This document shows positions 26,922-36,953 of a stretch of DNA of 64,000 bases, one piece after another. Where the stretch lies: positions 62,001 to 126,000 of the forward strand of contig NZ_LNDE01000003.1 of the NCBI RefSeq assembly GCF_002866025.1, written 5' to 3'. Source of the stretch: Thermotoga sp. KOL6. GTDB lineage: Bacteria > Thermotogota > Thermotogae > Thermotogales > Thermotogaceae. Below the pieces are notes generated by a model. That model ran no database searches, was not told where the DNA came from, and saw only the letters and a program-made list of their open reading frames with translations. The stretch's first letter is position 1. Every line of letters starts with the position of its first letter. The translations under genes were made by a program, and so were the position numbers.

Positions 26922-27987
26922 TCCTTACACCTCCCAATCTTTTCAAGAGCTGAACCACAAGCTCAACTCTTTTCTCGAATTGATCAAGCCTGGCATACTC
27001 TTCCTCTGAATGCATTCTACCTCCTGGTATCCCGAGTCCATCCATCGATGGAACATCTTTTTGGGAGAAGAATGCAACATCCCCCCCACCTGTGGCTCTT
27101 ACAAACTTCGGCTCCATCTTCATCTCCTTGGCCACAGATCTCACAAGCTCAACAAGGATCCTGCTTTCTTTCATAGGTAACCTTCGTATTTTCATCCTGT
27201 AAGAAAAAGTCGAGTCAGGATGTATGGTGGACAAATTGTCGAGCATTTTGTTCAAAAAGTCATATTCTTTATCCTCGTAAAATCGCACATCGAAGTAAAC
27301 TTCCGCAAGATCGGGAGTAACGTTACTTTCCAAACCACCTTTAACTATGGTAGGATTCAAGGTTAAGTTTTCAAATCTACCGTTCAAAGAGAAGATTTCC
27401 ATGATCTTATATGACAACTCAATAATTGCGTTTACACCTTCGTCGAGTCTGGAGGCGTGTCCTTTTTTCCCATGAACAAACACTGACAACGCCAGAATAC
27501 CTTTTCTAGATGAAACAAACTCCCCATTCTCTCTACCGGGTTCAAAAGAGAGACAATAAGATGTTTTTTCAGCTATTTTTTCAAAGGTAGATTGACTGAA
27601 AGGAGAACCGATTTCCTCGTCTACATTCAAAACGATACAGAGGTTAGCATCGTCCCCTTCCAGGAATCTCTTGATAGACTCGAGGAGAACAACTATTCCA
27701 CCTTTCATATCACAAACACCCGGACCTTTCGCTATGTTTCCCTCCACTTTGAAAGGTCTCTTTTTCGATTCACCTTCTGGAAAAACTGTATCGAGGTGAC
27801 CTATGAGAGTGATATACGGAGGATGCCCATGAAAGGCAACATAAGCAGCATCTTCCCTTTCAACTTTGAAACCGAGTTCCTCAAGGATTTCTGCTAAGAA
27901 AAACGTTCTATTCAGCTTTTCATCTATCGAAATATCGGGTCCCGTATCTGTGTTTACCAATCTTTCGTAAATTTTCATCCATTCCAT
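26911..27987 (-). CDS. M20-family metallopeptidase/deacylase (ArgE/DapE/CPG2-like)
   Basis: A 358-residue M20 hydrolase. Metal-site segments are LIGHLDTVFPEG near residue 77, GVCDMKGGIVVL near residue 110 and the catalytic/metal Glu pair in NVDEEIGSP near residue 140. The dimerisation insert lies in the middle. Such enzymes remove acyl groups or C-terminal residues from amino acids or peptides. The start is ATG 27987 behind AAAGGAGG, and TATAAT at 28010-28005 on the minus strand is a likely -10 element. It is the first gene of a two-gene unit with the carboxyltransferase (11-bp overlap). The substrate is unknown. Confidence 0.85.
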   Translation of the reverse strand: MEWMKIYERLVNTDTGPDISIDEKLNRTFFLAEILEELGFKVEREDAAYVAFHGHPPYITLIGHLDTVFPEGESKKRPFKVEGNIAKGPGVCDMKGGIVVLLESIKRFLEGDDANLCIVLNVDEEIGSPFSQSTFEKIAEKTSYCLSFEPGRENGEFVSSRKGILALSVFVHGKKGHASRLDEGVNAIIELSYKIMEIFSLNGRFENLTLNPTIVKGGLESNVTPDLAEVYFDVRFYEDKEYDFLNKMLDNLSTIHPDSTFSYRMKIRRLPMKESRILVELVRSVAKEMKMEPKFVRATGGGDVAFFSQKDVPSMDGLGIPGGRMHSEEEYARLDQFEKRVELVVQLLKRLGGVRNVR

Positions 27988-28053
27988 TTTCTCGCCTCCT
28001 TTACATTATAACACTTCGAATCTTAAAATTAATCTCAGGAAGGAGGTGTGCCT

Positions 28054-29202
28054 ATGTCAAAGAAGCAGGCTCTTTTGTTTATCGTATTGTTAGGACTGGT
28101 TAGTCTCTTTGCGGATGTCACTTACGAAGGTGCCAGAAGTATCATAGGACCTTTCATGAAAACACTCGGTGCAAGTGCCGCGGTCCTTGGCTTCGCAGTG
28201 GGGTTCGGAGAGTTAATCGGGTACGCTTTCAGGCTCGTCTCTGGAATAATGAGCGACAGGACAAGAAAATATTGGCTTTTCACCATTCTGGGATACACAA
28301 TAAATTTATTGGCAGTTCCTCTGCTTGCATTTGCCGGTAGTTGGCAGTTAGCCCTCACCCTCATAATAGCAGAAAGGTTTGGAAAAGCTCTGAGAACACC
28401 GGCAAGAGATACTCTTCTCTCTTTTGCATCCGAGGAAATAGGAGCAGGGAAAAGTTTTGGAATACATGAAGCCCTCGACCAAATAGGTGCCATTTCTGGC
28501 CCTTTAATCCTCACCTTTGCTCTCGCATACGGCAAAAGTTACAGATTTTGCTTTTTCATACTTTTCGTTCCGGCTCTTGCTGCGTTGTCATTTCTTCTTA
28601 CGGCAAGAATAGTATTCCCAACACCAAGAGAATTCCAAAAAAGGAAGAAAATTGATAAAAGCGATTTTGGAAGAACCTATTGGTTTTATCTTTTGATCGT
28701 TTCAATGATTGCATTTGGGTTTGCAGACTTTCCCCTGATTGCATACCACATGAAAAATATCAGTGTAACAAAGGATTTCATAGTCCCTGCTACCTACTCA
28801 TTGGCCATGGCTGTTGACGCGGTGAGTGCTCTCATTTTCGGTTACATGTTCGATAAGAAAGGATTTAAAGCTCTGTTTTACGCCACGCTCTTAGCCGCAT
28901 TTTTCCCCATTTTCTCTTTCTCAATCCACTTTCCCTTCATTTTTCTCGGTGTGATTCTCTGGGGTATTGGGATGGGTGCCCAGGAGTCTATCATGAGAGC
29001 CGTTATCGCAAGGATTGTTGGTCCAGAGAAGCGCGGCTCCGCTTATGGCGTATTCTTCACCGGATACGGAATCTCCTGGTTTTTCGGATCCTGGATCATG
29101 GGTTTTCTCTATGACATCAATCGTCTTTATTTGATTCTTGTTTCCTTCTCAATGCAATTTCTAGCTAGTTTACTTCTTCTCAAACTCAAGGTGAAAGGAT
29201 AG
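28054..29202 (+). CDS. MFS transporter
   Basis: A 382-residue major facilitator protein with about twelve membrane helices. The loop 2-3 motif is RLVSGIMSDRTRKYW near residue 63, matching the MFS signature G-x-x-x-D-R. I start at ATG 28054, five bases after AGGAGGTG. The GTG at 28048 lies in that SD. It opens a five-gene operon (MFS, cysteine hydrolase, FAD protein, metallo-beta-lactamase fold, radical SAM) with very short or negative spacing. The transported compound is unknown. Confidence 0.85.
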   Translation: MSKKQALLFIVLLGLVSLFADVTYEGARSIIGPFMKTLGASAAVLGFAVGFGELIGYAFRLVSGIMSDRTRKYWLFTILGYTINLLAVPLLAFAGSWQLALTLIIAERFGKALRTPARDTLLSFASEEIGAGKSFGIHEALDQIGAISGPLILTFALAYGKSYRFCFFILFVPALAALSFLLTARIVFPTPREFQKRKKIDKSDFGRTYWFYLLIVSMIAFGFADFPLIAYHMKNISVTKDFIVPATYSLAMAVDAVSALIFGYMFDKKGFKALFYATLLAAFFPIFSFSIHFPFIFLGVILWGIGMGAQESIMRAVIARIVGPEKRGSAYGVFFTGYGISWFFGSWIMGFLYDINRLYLILVSFSMQFLASLLLLKLKVKG

Positions 29203-29212
29203 GAGGGAAATT

Positions 29213-29797
29213 GTGTTCTACTTTCCAGAAAGAGAAAAGAAACATTTCAAATTGATTGCTCCTGCCCTTCTCATAATCGATCTACAGAACTATTTCACCT
29301 CTCCCTTCTCACCAGCGTACCTAGAAGGAGTAGAATTCGCCATTGAAAACACGAAAAAGCTGAAAGAAAAATTTAGAACGTTGAATCTACCAGTGGTATC
29401 AACCGTTCACGTGGGAGCCTCTCGAACGATGATGAAGTGGTGGAGGAATGCAATAGGTGAAGAATGGTCTATCCCTACTTTTCCCGATACAGTAATTTTG
29501 AAAAAAGATACTTACGATGCGTTCTATTCGACAAATCTGGAGAGAATCCTCAGAAATTCTGATGTTGAACAGGTGATTATAACCGGAGTGATGACACATC
29601 TCTGTTGTGAAACAACAGCAAGAAGCGCCTTTGTTAGAGGATTCGAAGTTGTTATGGTAGAAGATGCTCTCTGGGACAAAAATGAATGGTATCATTTTTC
29701 CTCCTTGAAGAATTTGGCGCACGGAGTCGCTTATATCGCCAAAACGGAGGAGATCTTATGCGCGTTGGAATCGTTGGAGCAGGGCCAGCAGGTGTAG
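29213..29797 (+). CDS. Isochorismatase-like cysteine hydrolase
   Basis: A 194-residue isochorismatase-superfamily hydrolase. The catalytic triad is visible: Asp in LLIIDLQNYF (about residue 23), Lys in LKKDTYDAF and the nucleophilic Cys in GVMTHLCCETTAR. Members hydrolyse nicotinamide, ureidoacrylate, N-carbamoyl compounds or isochorismate. The start is GTG 29213 with SD AGGAGGGAAAT, ten bases after the MFS gene. The 3' end overlaps the next gene by 40 bp. The neighbours do not identify the substrate. Confidence 0.88.
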   Translation: MFYFPEREKKHFKLIAPALLIIDLQNYFTSPFSPAYLEGVEFAIENTKKLKEKFRTLNLPVVSTVHVGASRTMMKWWRNAIGEEWSIPTFPDTVILKKDTYDAFYSTNLERILRNSDVEQVIITGVMTHLCCETTARSAFVRGFEVVMVEDALWDKNEWYHFSSLKNLAHGVAYIAKTEEILCALESLEQGQQV

Positions 29798-30552
29798 CGT
29801 CGGCTGTTTTCTTGAGGAGATATAATGTCGATGTTGTGGTGTTTGAAAAAGAAAGAGTTGGTGGCTTACTCTACAACGCTTACTTGGTGGAGAATTTTCC
29901 CGTGTTCAAACCGCTTCCTGGAAAAGAGATATGTCACATTTTGAAAGAAAGATTGATAAATTCTGGTGCCATTCTTTCAAGGGATGAAGTTATTAAGGTA
30001 AAAGGTCGGATGGTTTTCACACGAGATGAATCTTTTACTTTCGACTATGTGATAGTTGCAAGTGGTACGCTTCCAAAAAGAATACCTGACTTTGAGGTTT
30101 CCGAGAGAGTAGCTTACGAATTTTCCAAACTGCCAGACTTCGAGAAGCTTGCTATTTATGGAGCAGGGGATATTGCTTTCGATGGAGCCTTGAACGCTTT
30201 GATCAAAAACAAGGAGGTTCACGTTTTTAACAGAAGTAACAGAATCAGAGCAGTACCACTCTTAGTGAAAAGAACTGAGAAATTTGCAAAATTCTTTTAT
30301 CATGAAAATTGCCCTATTTTTAAGGTAAAAGCAGAAATTGATGGGGTAAAATTATTCACAAAGTGTGGAACGTATCTTTTCAACGCTCTTCTAATCTGCA
30401 TTGGTCGAATACCAAACGTTTCTTTCATAGAAAAAAGCGAAAATACGTTCGTTGTGGGAGACGCCAGGGGTGGTTTCAGGCAAACCTCAATCGCTATGGG
30501 CAGTGCTGTAGAAGCGGCTATGGAAATTTTAAAGAGAGAGGGAAAAGTGTGA
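29758..30552 (+). CDS. FAD-dependent oxidoreductase, thioredoxin-reductase-like, without CxxC
   Basis: A 264-residue flavoprotein. The N-terminal FAD-binding GAGPAGVASAVFLRR is at residues 7-21. VASGTLPKRIP lies mid-protein, a second dinucleotide motif is GAGDIAFDGAL near residue 131, and VGDARGG is near the C-terminus. The fold is that of thioredoxin reductases, but the redox CxxC is absent and the protein is about 40 residues shorter. The ATG at 29758 is preceded by GGAGGAGATC and lies within the end of the hydrolase gene, which makes coupling likely. The electron acceptor is unknown. Confidence 0.8.
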   Translation: MRVGIVGAGPAGVASAVFLRRYNVDVVVFEKERVGGLLYNAYLVENFPVFKPLPGKEICHILKERLINSGAILSRDEVIKVKGRMVFTRDESFTFDYVIVASGTLPKRIPDFEVSERVAYEFSKLPDFEKLAIYGAGDIAFDGALNALIKNKEVHVFNRSNRIRAVPLLVKRTEKFAKFFYHENCPIFKVKAEIDGVKLFTKCGTYLFNALLICIGRIPNVSFIEKSENTFVVGDARGGFRQTSIAMGSAVEAAMEILKREGKV

Positions 30553-31133
30553 AGGAAGTGAAAAGATTCATAACTTCCTCTCCTTTTAACGTGAATACGT
30601 ACGTCTTCGAAATGGACGGAGAATTGTGTGTGATAGATCCTGGTGAGGATATATCGCGTTTTATCAAAGATCCCGTGGTTGTCCTCGTTACACACGGTCA
30701 TTGCGATCATATATCTGGAATTCCGGAGCTTAAGGTGAAAAAACTCTACATTTCTGCAGAGGACGTTCCCATGCTGACCGATCCCGTTGCGAATCTCTCT
30801 CGAGATCTTATGGACCACCCCGTGAAAATAGAGTTACCTTGGGAAGACATAGACAAACACTTCAGAACATTAAAAGCTCCTGGTCACACCTTAGGGTCTC
30901 GTTTCATCGTTTTTGATGGGGTAGTTTTCACAGGAGATACCGTTTTTGTGGACACAATTGGACGAACAGATCTTGGCGGATCGAAAGAAAAAATGAAGGA
31001 AACATTGATAAAGGTGAAAGAGTTCTTCGAAAAGATTCCAAAAGAGTGGATCGTGTTCCCTGGACACGGTGAACCAGCAACAGTAAAAGATGTTTTGAGG
31101 AGAAACATTTTTCTGAGGGGGAATCTACTGTGA
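30549..31133 (+). CDS. Metallo-beta-lactamase-fold hydrolase
   Basis: A 194-residue glyoxalase II-like metallo-hydrolase. Metal ligands are in VTHGHCDHISG (THxHxDH, about residue 50), APGHTLGS, FTGDTVF and FPGHGEP. The start is GTG 30549, sharing GTGA with the stop of the FAD gene. A longer frame in the same phase overlaps that gene and is not supported. Thioester hydrolysis is a common activity of this subgroup, but the substrate is unknown. It is the fourth gene of the operon. Confidence 0.88.
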   Translation: MKEVKRFITSSPFNVNTYVFEMDGELCVIDPGEDISRFIKDPVVVLVTHGHCDHISGIPELKVKKLYISAEDVPMLTDPVANLSRDLMDHPVKIELPWEDIDKHFRTLKAPGHTLGSRFIVFDGVVFTGDTVFVDTIGRTDLGGSKEKMKETLIKVKEFFEKIPKEWIVFPGHGEPATVKDVLRRNIFLRGNLL

Positions 31134-32065
31134 AGATCATTAAGAAAATAGGAAAAGAAGAGATCGCGTATGTCTACCTTGGCGAAACATCTAGAGGGAA
31201 TCTCGTAGAGTTCGTGGAATCCGTACAACCACCCATTCCCAGAGAGGAAAAGTGGGTTCTCATCGTATCAACACTTGTCGGATGTCCCATAGGATGTCTT
31301 ATGTGCGATGCAGGAGGGTTCTACAAAGGAAAACTTTCTTCTTCAGAAATATTCGAGCAGATCGATTATCTTGTGAAAAGCAGATATCAAGACAAAAAAA
31401 TCCCTGCGAAGAAATTCAAAATACAGTTTGCAAGAATGGGAGAACCCTCTTTAAACGAATCCGTAATCGAAGTTCTCGAAGAACTACCGGCTAGGTATCA
31501 TGCTCCTGGTCTTCTGCCTTCTCTTTCAACTGTCGCCCCAAAAGGAACGGATGCGTTTTTTGAAAAACTACTATCTATTAAGAGAAAGCATTACACAGGA
31601 AGATTCCAGTTGCAATTTTCTATCCATTCCACCGACGAAAAAGAAAGAGATAGAATCATTCCTGTGAGAAAGTGGTCACTCGAAAAAATAGCAGAATATG
31701 GAGAAGAGTTCGTAGAGGAAACGGACAGAAAAATAACGTTGAATTTTGCTGTAGCACAGAGTTATTCCTTGGACGCAAAGGTGATCATCGATAGATTCGA
31801 TCCAAGAAAATTTCTTGTAAAGATAACGCCTGTGAACCCTACGTACAGATCTAAGGAAAACAAACTCAAATCGGACGTTGATGTTGAAAGACACTCTCTT
31901 ATGAATCATCAAAGATTCGTAGATGAGTTGAGAAAGGCCGGTTTCGAGGTAATATTGAGTATAGGAGAACTCGAAGAGAACAAAATAGGAAGCAACTGTG
32001 GCCAATACGTCCAAAGACACCTAATAAGTGAGAAAAGATTGGAAGAAGGTTACGAATACGTTTGA
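31130..32065 (+). CDS. RlmN/Cfr-like radical SAM protein
   Basis: A 311-residue radical SAM protein with the Fe-S motif CPIGCLMC near residue 52. Several segments recall the 23S/tRNA methyltransferases RlmN and Cfr: ARMGEPSLN, LQFSIHSTD, RIIPVRKW, and a C-terminal Cys in GSNCGQY that matches the methyl-carrying Cys of that family. The RlmN N-terminal accessory domain is absent. It is therefore either a shortened RNA methyltransferase or a relative with another substrate. The start is GTG 31130, overlapping the preceding stop. It is the last gene of the operon and is followed by a terminator. Confidence 0.75.
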   Translation: MKIIKKIGKEEIAYVYLGETSRGNLVEFVESVQPPIPREEKWVLIVSTLVGCPIGCLMCDAGGFYKGKLSSSEIFEQIDYLVKSRYQDKKIPAKKFKIQFARMGEPSLNESVIEVLEELPARYHAPGLLPSLSTVAPKGTDAFFEKLLSIKRKHYTGRFQLQFSIHSTDEKERDRIIPVRKWSLEKIAEYGEEFVEETDRKITLNFAVAQSYSLDAKVIIDRFDPRKFLVKITPVNPTYRSKENKLKSDVDVERHSLMNHQRFVDELRKAGFEVILSIGELEENKIGSNCGQYVQRHLISEKRLEEGYEYV

Positions 32066-32070
32066 AAAAC

Positions 32071-32097
32071 CCCCGCCAACGCGGGGTCATTTTTTTC
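32071..32097. terminator. Bidirectional terminator between radical SAM operon and trp operon
   Basis: CCCCGC/GCGGGG form a 6-bp GC stem with a CAAC loop (32071-32086), followed on the plus strand by TCA and seven T. On the minus strand the stem is followed by GTTTTTC. It overlaps the region just after the trpA stop codon and ends both convergent operons. Confidence 0.85.
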
Positions 32098-32809
32098 CCA
32101 ACAATTCTTTGATTTTCTTTACAATCTTTTGAGGTATCTCTTCCTTTTCGCTCTCTTCCATGATCCTAACTAAGGCACTTCCCACGATCACACCATCTGC
32201 TATCTCCCAAATCTTTCTTACTTGTTCGTATTTAGAAATACCAAAACCCACAAAAAGTGGTAATCTTACTTTTTTCTTCACTTTCTTTATGTGATCAGCA
32301 AACGGCAGATCTTCTCTTTCCCCTGTTACACCGTACCTGGAAATGTAGTACACGAACGGAGCTCTCACACTGTTTATCAATTCGATTTCCTCATCCTTCG
32401 TGTTCGGAGCCACGAAAGGAACTATGGGAAAGTCGATGTCAACGTTTTTAACCTCTCTCAAAGGAAGATCTGGTATGATTAATCCTTTCACATCCAAACT
32501 CTTAAGTTCACCGAGAAGTTTCTCCTTTCCTTCGGGATAATTCACAAGGGGATTCAAATAACTCATGATATAAAGATCGTACCTCACAGGAATCCTGCGC
32601 AACATCTCCAGGATCTTCTTCAAATTGATTCCATTGTCTAGTGCCACTTTATGAGCGTTCTGTATCACAGGACCATCCGCCACCGGATCCGAGAATGGAA
32701 CACCTATCTCCACTCCCGTTATATCCAACTCATCCAGGGCGAAAAGTATTTTCCTTGTGGTATCGAGATCTGGAAACCCAGCAGGAATGTATGCAATGAA
32801 TCCTTTCAT
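32087..32809 (-). CDS. trpA: Tryptophan synthase alpha chain
   Basis: TrpA splits indole-3-glycerol phosphate into indole and glyceraldehyde 3-phosphate, and indole passes through a tunnel to TrpB. The 240-residue TIM barrel has the catalytic Glu and Asp in [19 protein letters not shown] (near residues 36 and 47) and the phosphate-binding FGISK and IVGSALV segments. It is somewhat shorter than E. coli TrpA (268), as is usual in Thermotoga. It is the last gene of the operon, and its start overlaps the trpB stop by ATGA. The stop lies against the terminator hairpin. Confidence 0.95.
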   Translation of the reverse strand: MKGFIAYIPAGFPDLDTTRKILFALDELDITGVEIGVPFSDPVADGPVIQNAHKVALDNGINLKKILEMLRRIPVRYDLYIMSYLNPLVNYPEGKEKLLGELKSLDVKGLIIPDLPLREVKNVDIDFPIVPFVAPNTKDEEIELINSVRAPFVYYISRYGVTGEREDLPFADHIKKVKKKVRLPLFVGFGISKYEQVRKIWEIADGVIVGSALVRIMEESEKEEIPQKIVKKIKELLGKK

Positions 32810-33981
32810 TTTATCCTCTCCTTGATATAAGGATGATTCAACACGGATTCGAGATCCTTATCGCCCCTACCGGAAAGGTTAACCACTACTATCTTCCCTT
32901 TTAAATCGAGTTTCCTCAGATACGCTAAAGCATGCGAACTTTCAAGAGCCGGAATAATTCCTTCCGATCTAGAAAGTTCTAGAAAAGCTTCCAAGGCTTC
33001 TTCATCTGTCACGACGTCGTAGAGAACTTTCCCTGTTTCCTTCCAATAAGCATGTTCCGGTCCCACTCCAGAATAATCGAGACCAGCAGAGACAGAATGA
33101 GTAATCTGAACCTGTCCCCATTCGTCCTGAAGCACAAAAGTTTTGCTACCGTGGAGGTAGCCCATTTTACCTTTGAGAAGTGAAGCAGCGTGTTTCCCTG
33201 TTTCCAATCCGTGTCCACCCGCTTCAACTCCCACTAACGCTACCCCAGAATCGATGAAAGGGTAGAACATTCCTGCCGCATTGCTCCCACCACCCACACA
33301 CGCAACGATGTAATCTGGTAATCTACCTTCGCACTCCAATATTTGTCTTTTCGTCTCTTCACCAATCACCTTTTGAAAGTTTCTCACAATTAGTGGATAA
33401 GGATGAGGTCCGACAACAGATCCAATGACATAATAAGTGTTTTGAAGATTCGTTATCCAGTCACGTAAAGCCTCGTTTATTGCGTCTTTTAAAGTTCTAC
33501 TACCACTCTTTACGGGTACTACTTTTGCACCCAATAGCTTCATACGTTCAACGTTGGGCTTTTGTCTGATGATATCCTCCTCTCCCATGTATATGACGCA
33601 CTCCATTCCGAAAAGAGCAGCGGCAGTAGCCGTGGCCACACCGTGTTGTCCCGCTCCCGTCTCCGCGATAATCCTAGTCTTTCCCATCCTTTTTGCGAGC
33701 AAGACCTGACCGATCGCGTTGTTTATTTTGTGGGCTCCTGTATGAAGGAGGTCTTCACGTTTCAAATACACTTTTGCGTTGTACCTTTCACTCATCCTCC
33801 TCGCTAAATATAAAGGAGTGGGCCTCCCCGCGTAATTCCTCAGAAGATCATTGAATTCCTCCCAAAAACGTTCATCTTCAGCAACTTCTTCATAAGCTTT
33901 TTCCAACTCTTCCAAAGCGGGCATGAGTATTTCCGGAACATACTGTCCTCCATAAGTTCCAAAGTATCCTTTCATTTCCAC
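32806..33981 (-). CDS. trpB: Tryptophan synthase beta chain
   Basis: TrpB condenses indole with serine using pyridoxal phosphate. The 391-residue protein has the PLP lysine in [13 protein letters not shown] (about residue 84), the catalytic Glu in AETGAGQHG (Glu107 region) and the phosphate-binding GGGSNA near residue 225. This is the TrpB1 type that pairs with TrpA. The gene lies between trpF (10-bp overlap) and trpA (4-bp overlap), so translation of the operon is coupled. Confidence 0.97.
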   Translation of the reverse strand: MEMKGYFGTYGGQYVPEILMPALEELEKAYEEVAEDERFWEEFNDLLRNYAGRPTPLYLARRMSERYNAKVYLKREDLLHTGAHKINNAIGQVLLAKRMGKTRIIAETGAGQHGVATATAAALFGMECVIYMGEEDIIRQKPNVERMKLLGAKVVPVKSGSRTLKDAINEALRDWITNLQNTYYVIGSVVGPHPYPLIVRNFQKVIGEETKRQILECEGRLPDYIVACVGGGSNAAGMFYPFIDSGVALVGVEAGGHGLETGKHAASLLKGKMGYLHGSKTFVLQDEWGQVQITHSVSAGLDYSGVGPEHAYWKETGKVLYDVVTDEEALEAFLELSRSEGIIPALESSHALAYLRKLDLKGKIVVVNLSGRGDKDLESVLNHPYIKERIK

Positions 33982-34595
33982 AACCCCTTTGCCTTTTTTA
34001 TGAACTCTTCGACCTTCCTGTGGTCTTTCTTTCCTGGAAACACTTCCACACCAGAAGAAACGTCAACCGCAAAAGGTTTCACCTTCCTCACAGCTTCTTC
34101 CACATTGTCAGGATTCAAACCGCCGGATAGAATGAGATATCGAAATTCCTTCCTGAAAGGCAATATCAAGGACCAATCGAACGTCTTGCCACTTCCACCG
34201 TAGGTATCTGTTTTTGTATCAAGAAGGATTGGAAATTTTTTATATTCAATGGCACGTTCGATATCAGAAACGTTCGAAACGCCGAAGGCCTTTATTACAG
34301 TAACCTTCTCGTTTATCTTTTCACAAAAACGCACATCTTCGCTTCCGTGAAGTTGTACAGCACTCAATTTCACAAATGAGGCAACTTTCAAGACCTTTTC
34401 TGGAGGTTCGTTTACAAAGACCCCCACTCGAGAGACGAAAGGGGGTAAATTGAAAGAGATTTCACGAGCTATTTCAGGGGGAATGTACCGTTTGCTTTTT
34501 GAATAAAATACAAACCCAATTGCGTCTGCTCCAGACTTCACGGCAAACAGAGCATCTTCCAAATTTGTTACACCGCATATTTTCACTCTGACCAT
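33972..34595 (-). CDS. trpF: Phosphoribosylanthranilate isomerase
   Basis: TrpF performs the Amadori rearrangement of phosphoribosylanthranilate. The 207-residue barrel starts with VKICGVTN, which contains the catalytic Cys7. The general acid Asp sits in LLDTKTD near residue 126. [10 protein letters not shown] and AVDVSSGVE form the phosphate site. The start is ATG 34595, overlapping trpC by 13 bp. T. maritima TrpF is a well-studied dimer (from memory) and this sequence has its length. Confidence 0.96.
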
Positions 34596-35344
34596 GCTCT
34601 CATCTCTTCCAAAAATTTCCTAGGATTTTCAGCTTTCATAATGGATGTCCCCACAAGCACCGCGTTTACCTTTCCCTTTAAATCTCTCAACTCCACAGGT
34701 TCTTTTATTCCGCTCTCTGCTACAATCACGGTATCATCTGGTATCAAAGGAAGGAGATTGTACAATACATCCTTTTTTATCTCGAAAGTATCCAAATCTC
34801 GCGTATTTATTCCTAAAATCTTGGGCTTTATAACATCTAATACTTTCTCCAGATCTTCTCTAGAATGGATTTCTACAAGACAATCCATTCCTAAGCTTTC
34901 TGAAAGATCGTAAAGTGCTTTTATTTGATCCCTCGTGAGAATACGTGCGATTATGAGTATAGCGTCCGCTTCCACACTGGAGGCTAATTTCACTTGGATT
35001 GGATCTATGTAAAAATCTTTGGCAAGGATGGGCTTCTTCGTTAATCTTCTTGCGATTTTTATGAAACCAACATCACCTTTAAAAAAATGACGTTCAGTGA
35101 GGATACTGATCGCATCCACAAGTTCGTCGTAAAGTTTCACATATTCCTCTAGATTCGCCTTGGAGTTTATATCTCCAGCAGAAGGCGAAGCTTTTTTGAA
35201 TTCCGCTATGATCTTCACTCTTTCCTTTCCAGAAAGAGCTCTAAGAAAGCCGTGGCTTCCTTTTTTGAGCAACAATTCCTCCTCTTTCAAGTCCAAAAGA
35301 TCCTTTTTCTTCCTTTCAACTATTTCCCAAAGTTTTCTGATAAT
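34583..35344 (-). CDS. trpC: Indole-3-glycerol phosphate synthase, probable ATT start
   Basis: TrpC closes the indole ring. Catalytic Glu and Lys are in [11 protein letters not shown], with a second Lys in ILAKDFYID. The first ordinary start codon in frame is TTG 35296, which gives 237 residues and cuts off the N-terminal helix. Upstream in frame the sequence reads [18 protein letters not shown], which matches the N-terminus I remember for T. maritima TrpC (MRRLWEIVEAKKKDILEID). An in-frame TAA lies two codons before it. The only codon at the right place is ATT (35344-35342), five bases after a perfect GGAGGT. I therefore annotate 253 residues from ATT, overlapping trpGD by 29 bp. ATC, the next codon, is an alternative start. 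Confidence 0.85.
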
Positions 35345-36953
35345 CCATTACCTCCTTTAATTTTTTATACGCCGAACCACTCAAGATCAAATCTATTGCT
35401 CGCTCTACACCATCTCTCATGGTATCACTCTCACCAATCAACCAGAATAGAACACCTGCATTGAGTGCGACCGTTTCTATCTGCGTTCTAAGAGCTTCAC
35501 CTTTGAGCACTCTTTCCAAGAGGCGGTAAGCTTCTTTCGGCTTAGAAGGGCCTTTCAGATCATCTGGATTTCCTTTTTTCAATCCCAGATCCTGAGGATC
35601 TATCACAATTGGTACAATCTCGTTTTGTGTCACTAAGAGGACATTGTTCTCTCTGCAAGTGGTGAGTTCATCGGTGAATCCTCCCGACACAACTGCTGAT
35701 CGCTTAGTTCCGAGTTTTTGAAGGGCTTGTGCGAGTTTGGGTGCAAATGAAAAATCGAACACACCAACGATTTGGTATTTTACACGAGCAGGGTTCGTGA
35801 TGGGACCGAGAAGATTAAAAGCCGTTCTGATTTTGAGTTGTCTTCTAGCTGACATGACATGCTTCATCGCTGGATGAAGAAGTGGGGCGAAAAGAAAAGA
35901 AAAGTTCAGCTCCGCGAGTTCCTTTTCCATCTCTTTCGGTGACTTCTCCAGTTTGTAGCCTCCCGCTTCCAAAACATCGGCACTTCCAACTTTGCTCGAA
36001 ACGGATCTGTTACCATGTTTGGCAACAGGAACTCCTGCGGCAGCAACCACAAACGCCGTTGCGGTGGAAATGTTGAACGTCCCAAATCCGTCTCCGCCTG
36101 TTCCACAGGTATCAACCGTTTGGGAAGATGGGGGAGAAACGAAAACAGCTTTCTCTTGCATAACAGAAGCCATACCACCGAGCTCATCACCGGTTTCTCC
36201 TTTCATCCTGAGAGAAACCAGAAAGCCGGCTATTTGAGCATCTGTAGCATCACCAGACATGATGTGTTCCATTACAAGGCGACTTTCTTCAAATGACAGA
36301 TCTTTGTACTCTATGAGTTTTTTCACAGCGGAGACCACATCTATTTTTTCTGCACTTGATGAGTGCGCAACCATCTTCTCAAAATTCAAGAAATTCTTTA
36401 TAATCTTTTTACCCTCTTCAGTCAAAATCGATTCCGGATGGAATTGTACTCCGAAGGTTGGATGTTCTTTATGTCTCAAACCCATGATTTCCCCGTCTTC
36501 GCTTTTTGCGGTGATTTCCAAGCACTCAGGTAGAGATCGTTCATTCACTACCAGGGAATGGTAACGTGTTGCAACAATAGGATTTTTGAGGCCATAAAAG
36601 ATATCCCTTCCGTTGTGGACGATCTTGGATGTTTTACCATGAAGGATCCTTTTCGCGTGTACAATCTCTCCGCCAAAAGCGTATCCTATTACCTGATGTC
36701 CCAAGCACACTCCCAGTATAGGGACCTTCCCACTGAAATATTTCACAACTTCGGTCGAAATACCTGCTTCCTCCGGCCTTCCTGGCCCCGGAGAAATCAC
36801 AATATGTGTGGGATTCTCTCTTTCGATTTCTTCAATGGTTATTTCGTCGTTCCTGAAGACTTCGATTTTACAATTTGGTTCAACTTCGCCCGTATACTGG
36901 ACTATGTTGTAGACAAACGAATCGTAGTTATCTATTACTATCACCTTTTTCAA
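35316..36953 (-). CDS. trpGD: Fused anthranilate synthase glutaminase / anthranilate phosphoribosyltransferase
   Basis: A 545-residue bifunctional protein. Residues 1-190 are the class I glutamine amidotransferase, with the nucleophile Cys in LGVCLGHQ and the His in GVQFHPES. It supplies ammonia to TrpE. Residues 205-540 are TrpD, which joins anthranilate to PRPP, with [14 protein letters not shown] for PRPP and the [15 protein letters not shown] loop. The G-D fusion is known from enterobacteria and Thermotoga. The start is ATG 36953, overlapping the trpE stop by ATGA. The end overlaps the trpC coding region. Confidence 0.96.
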
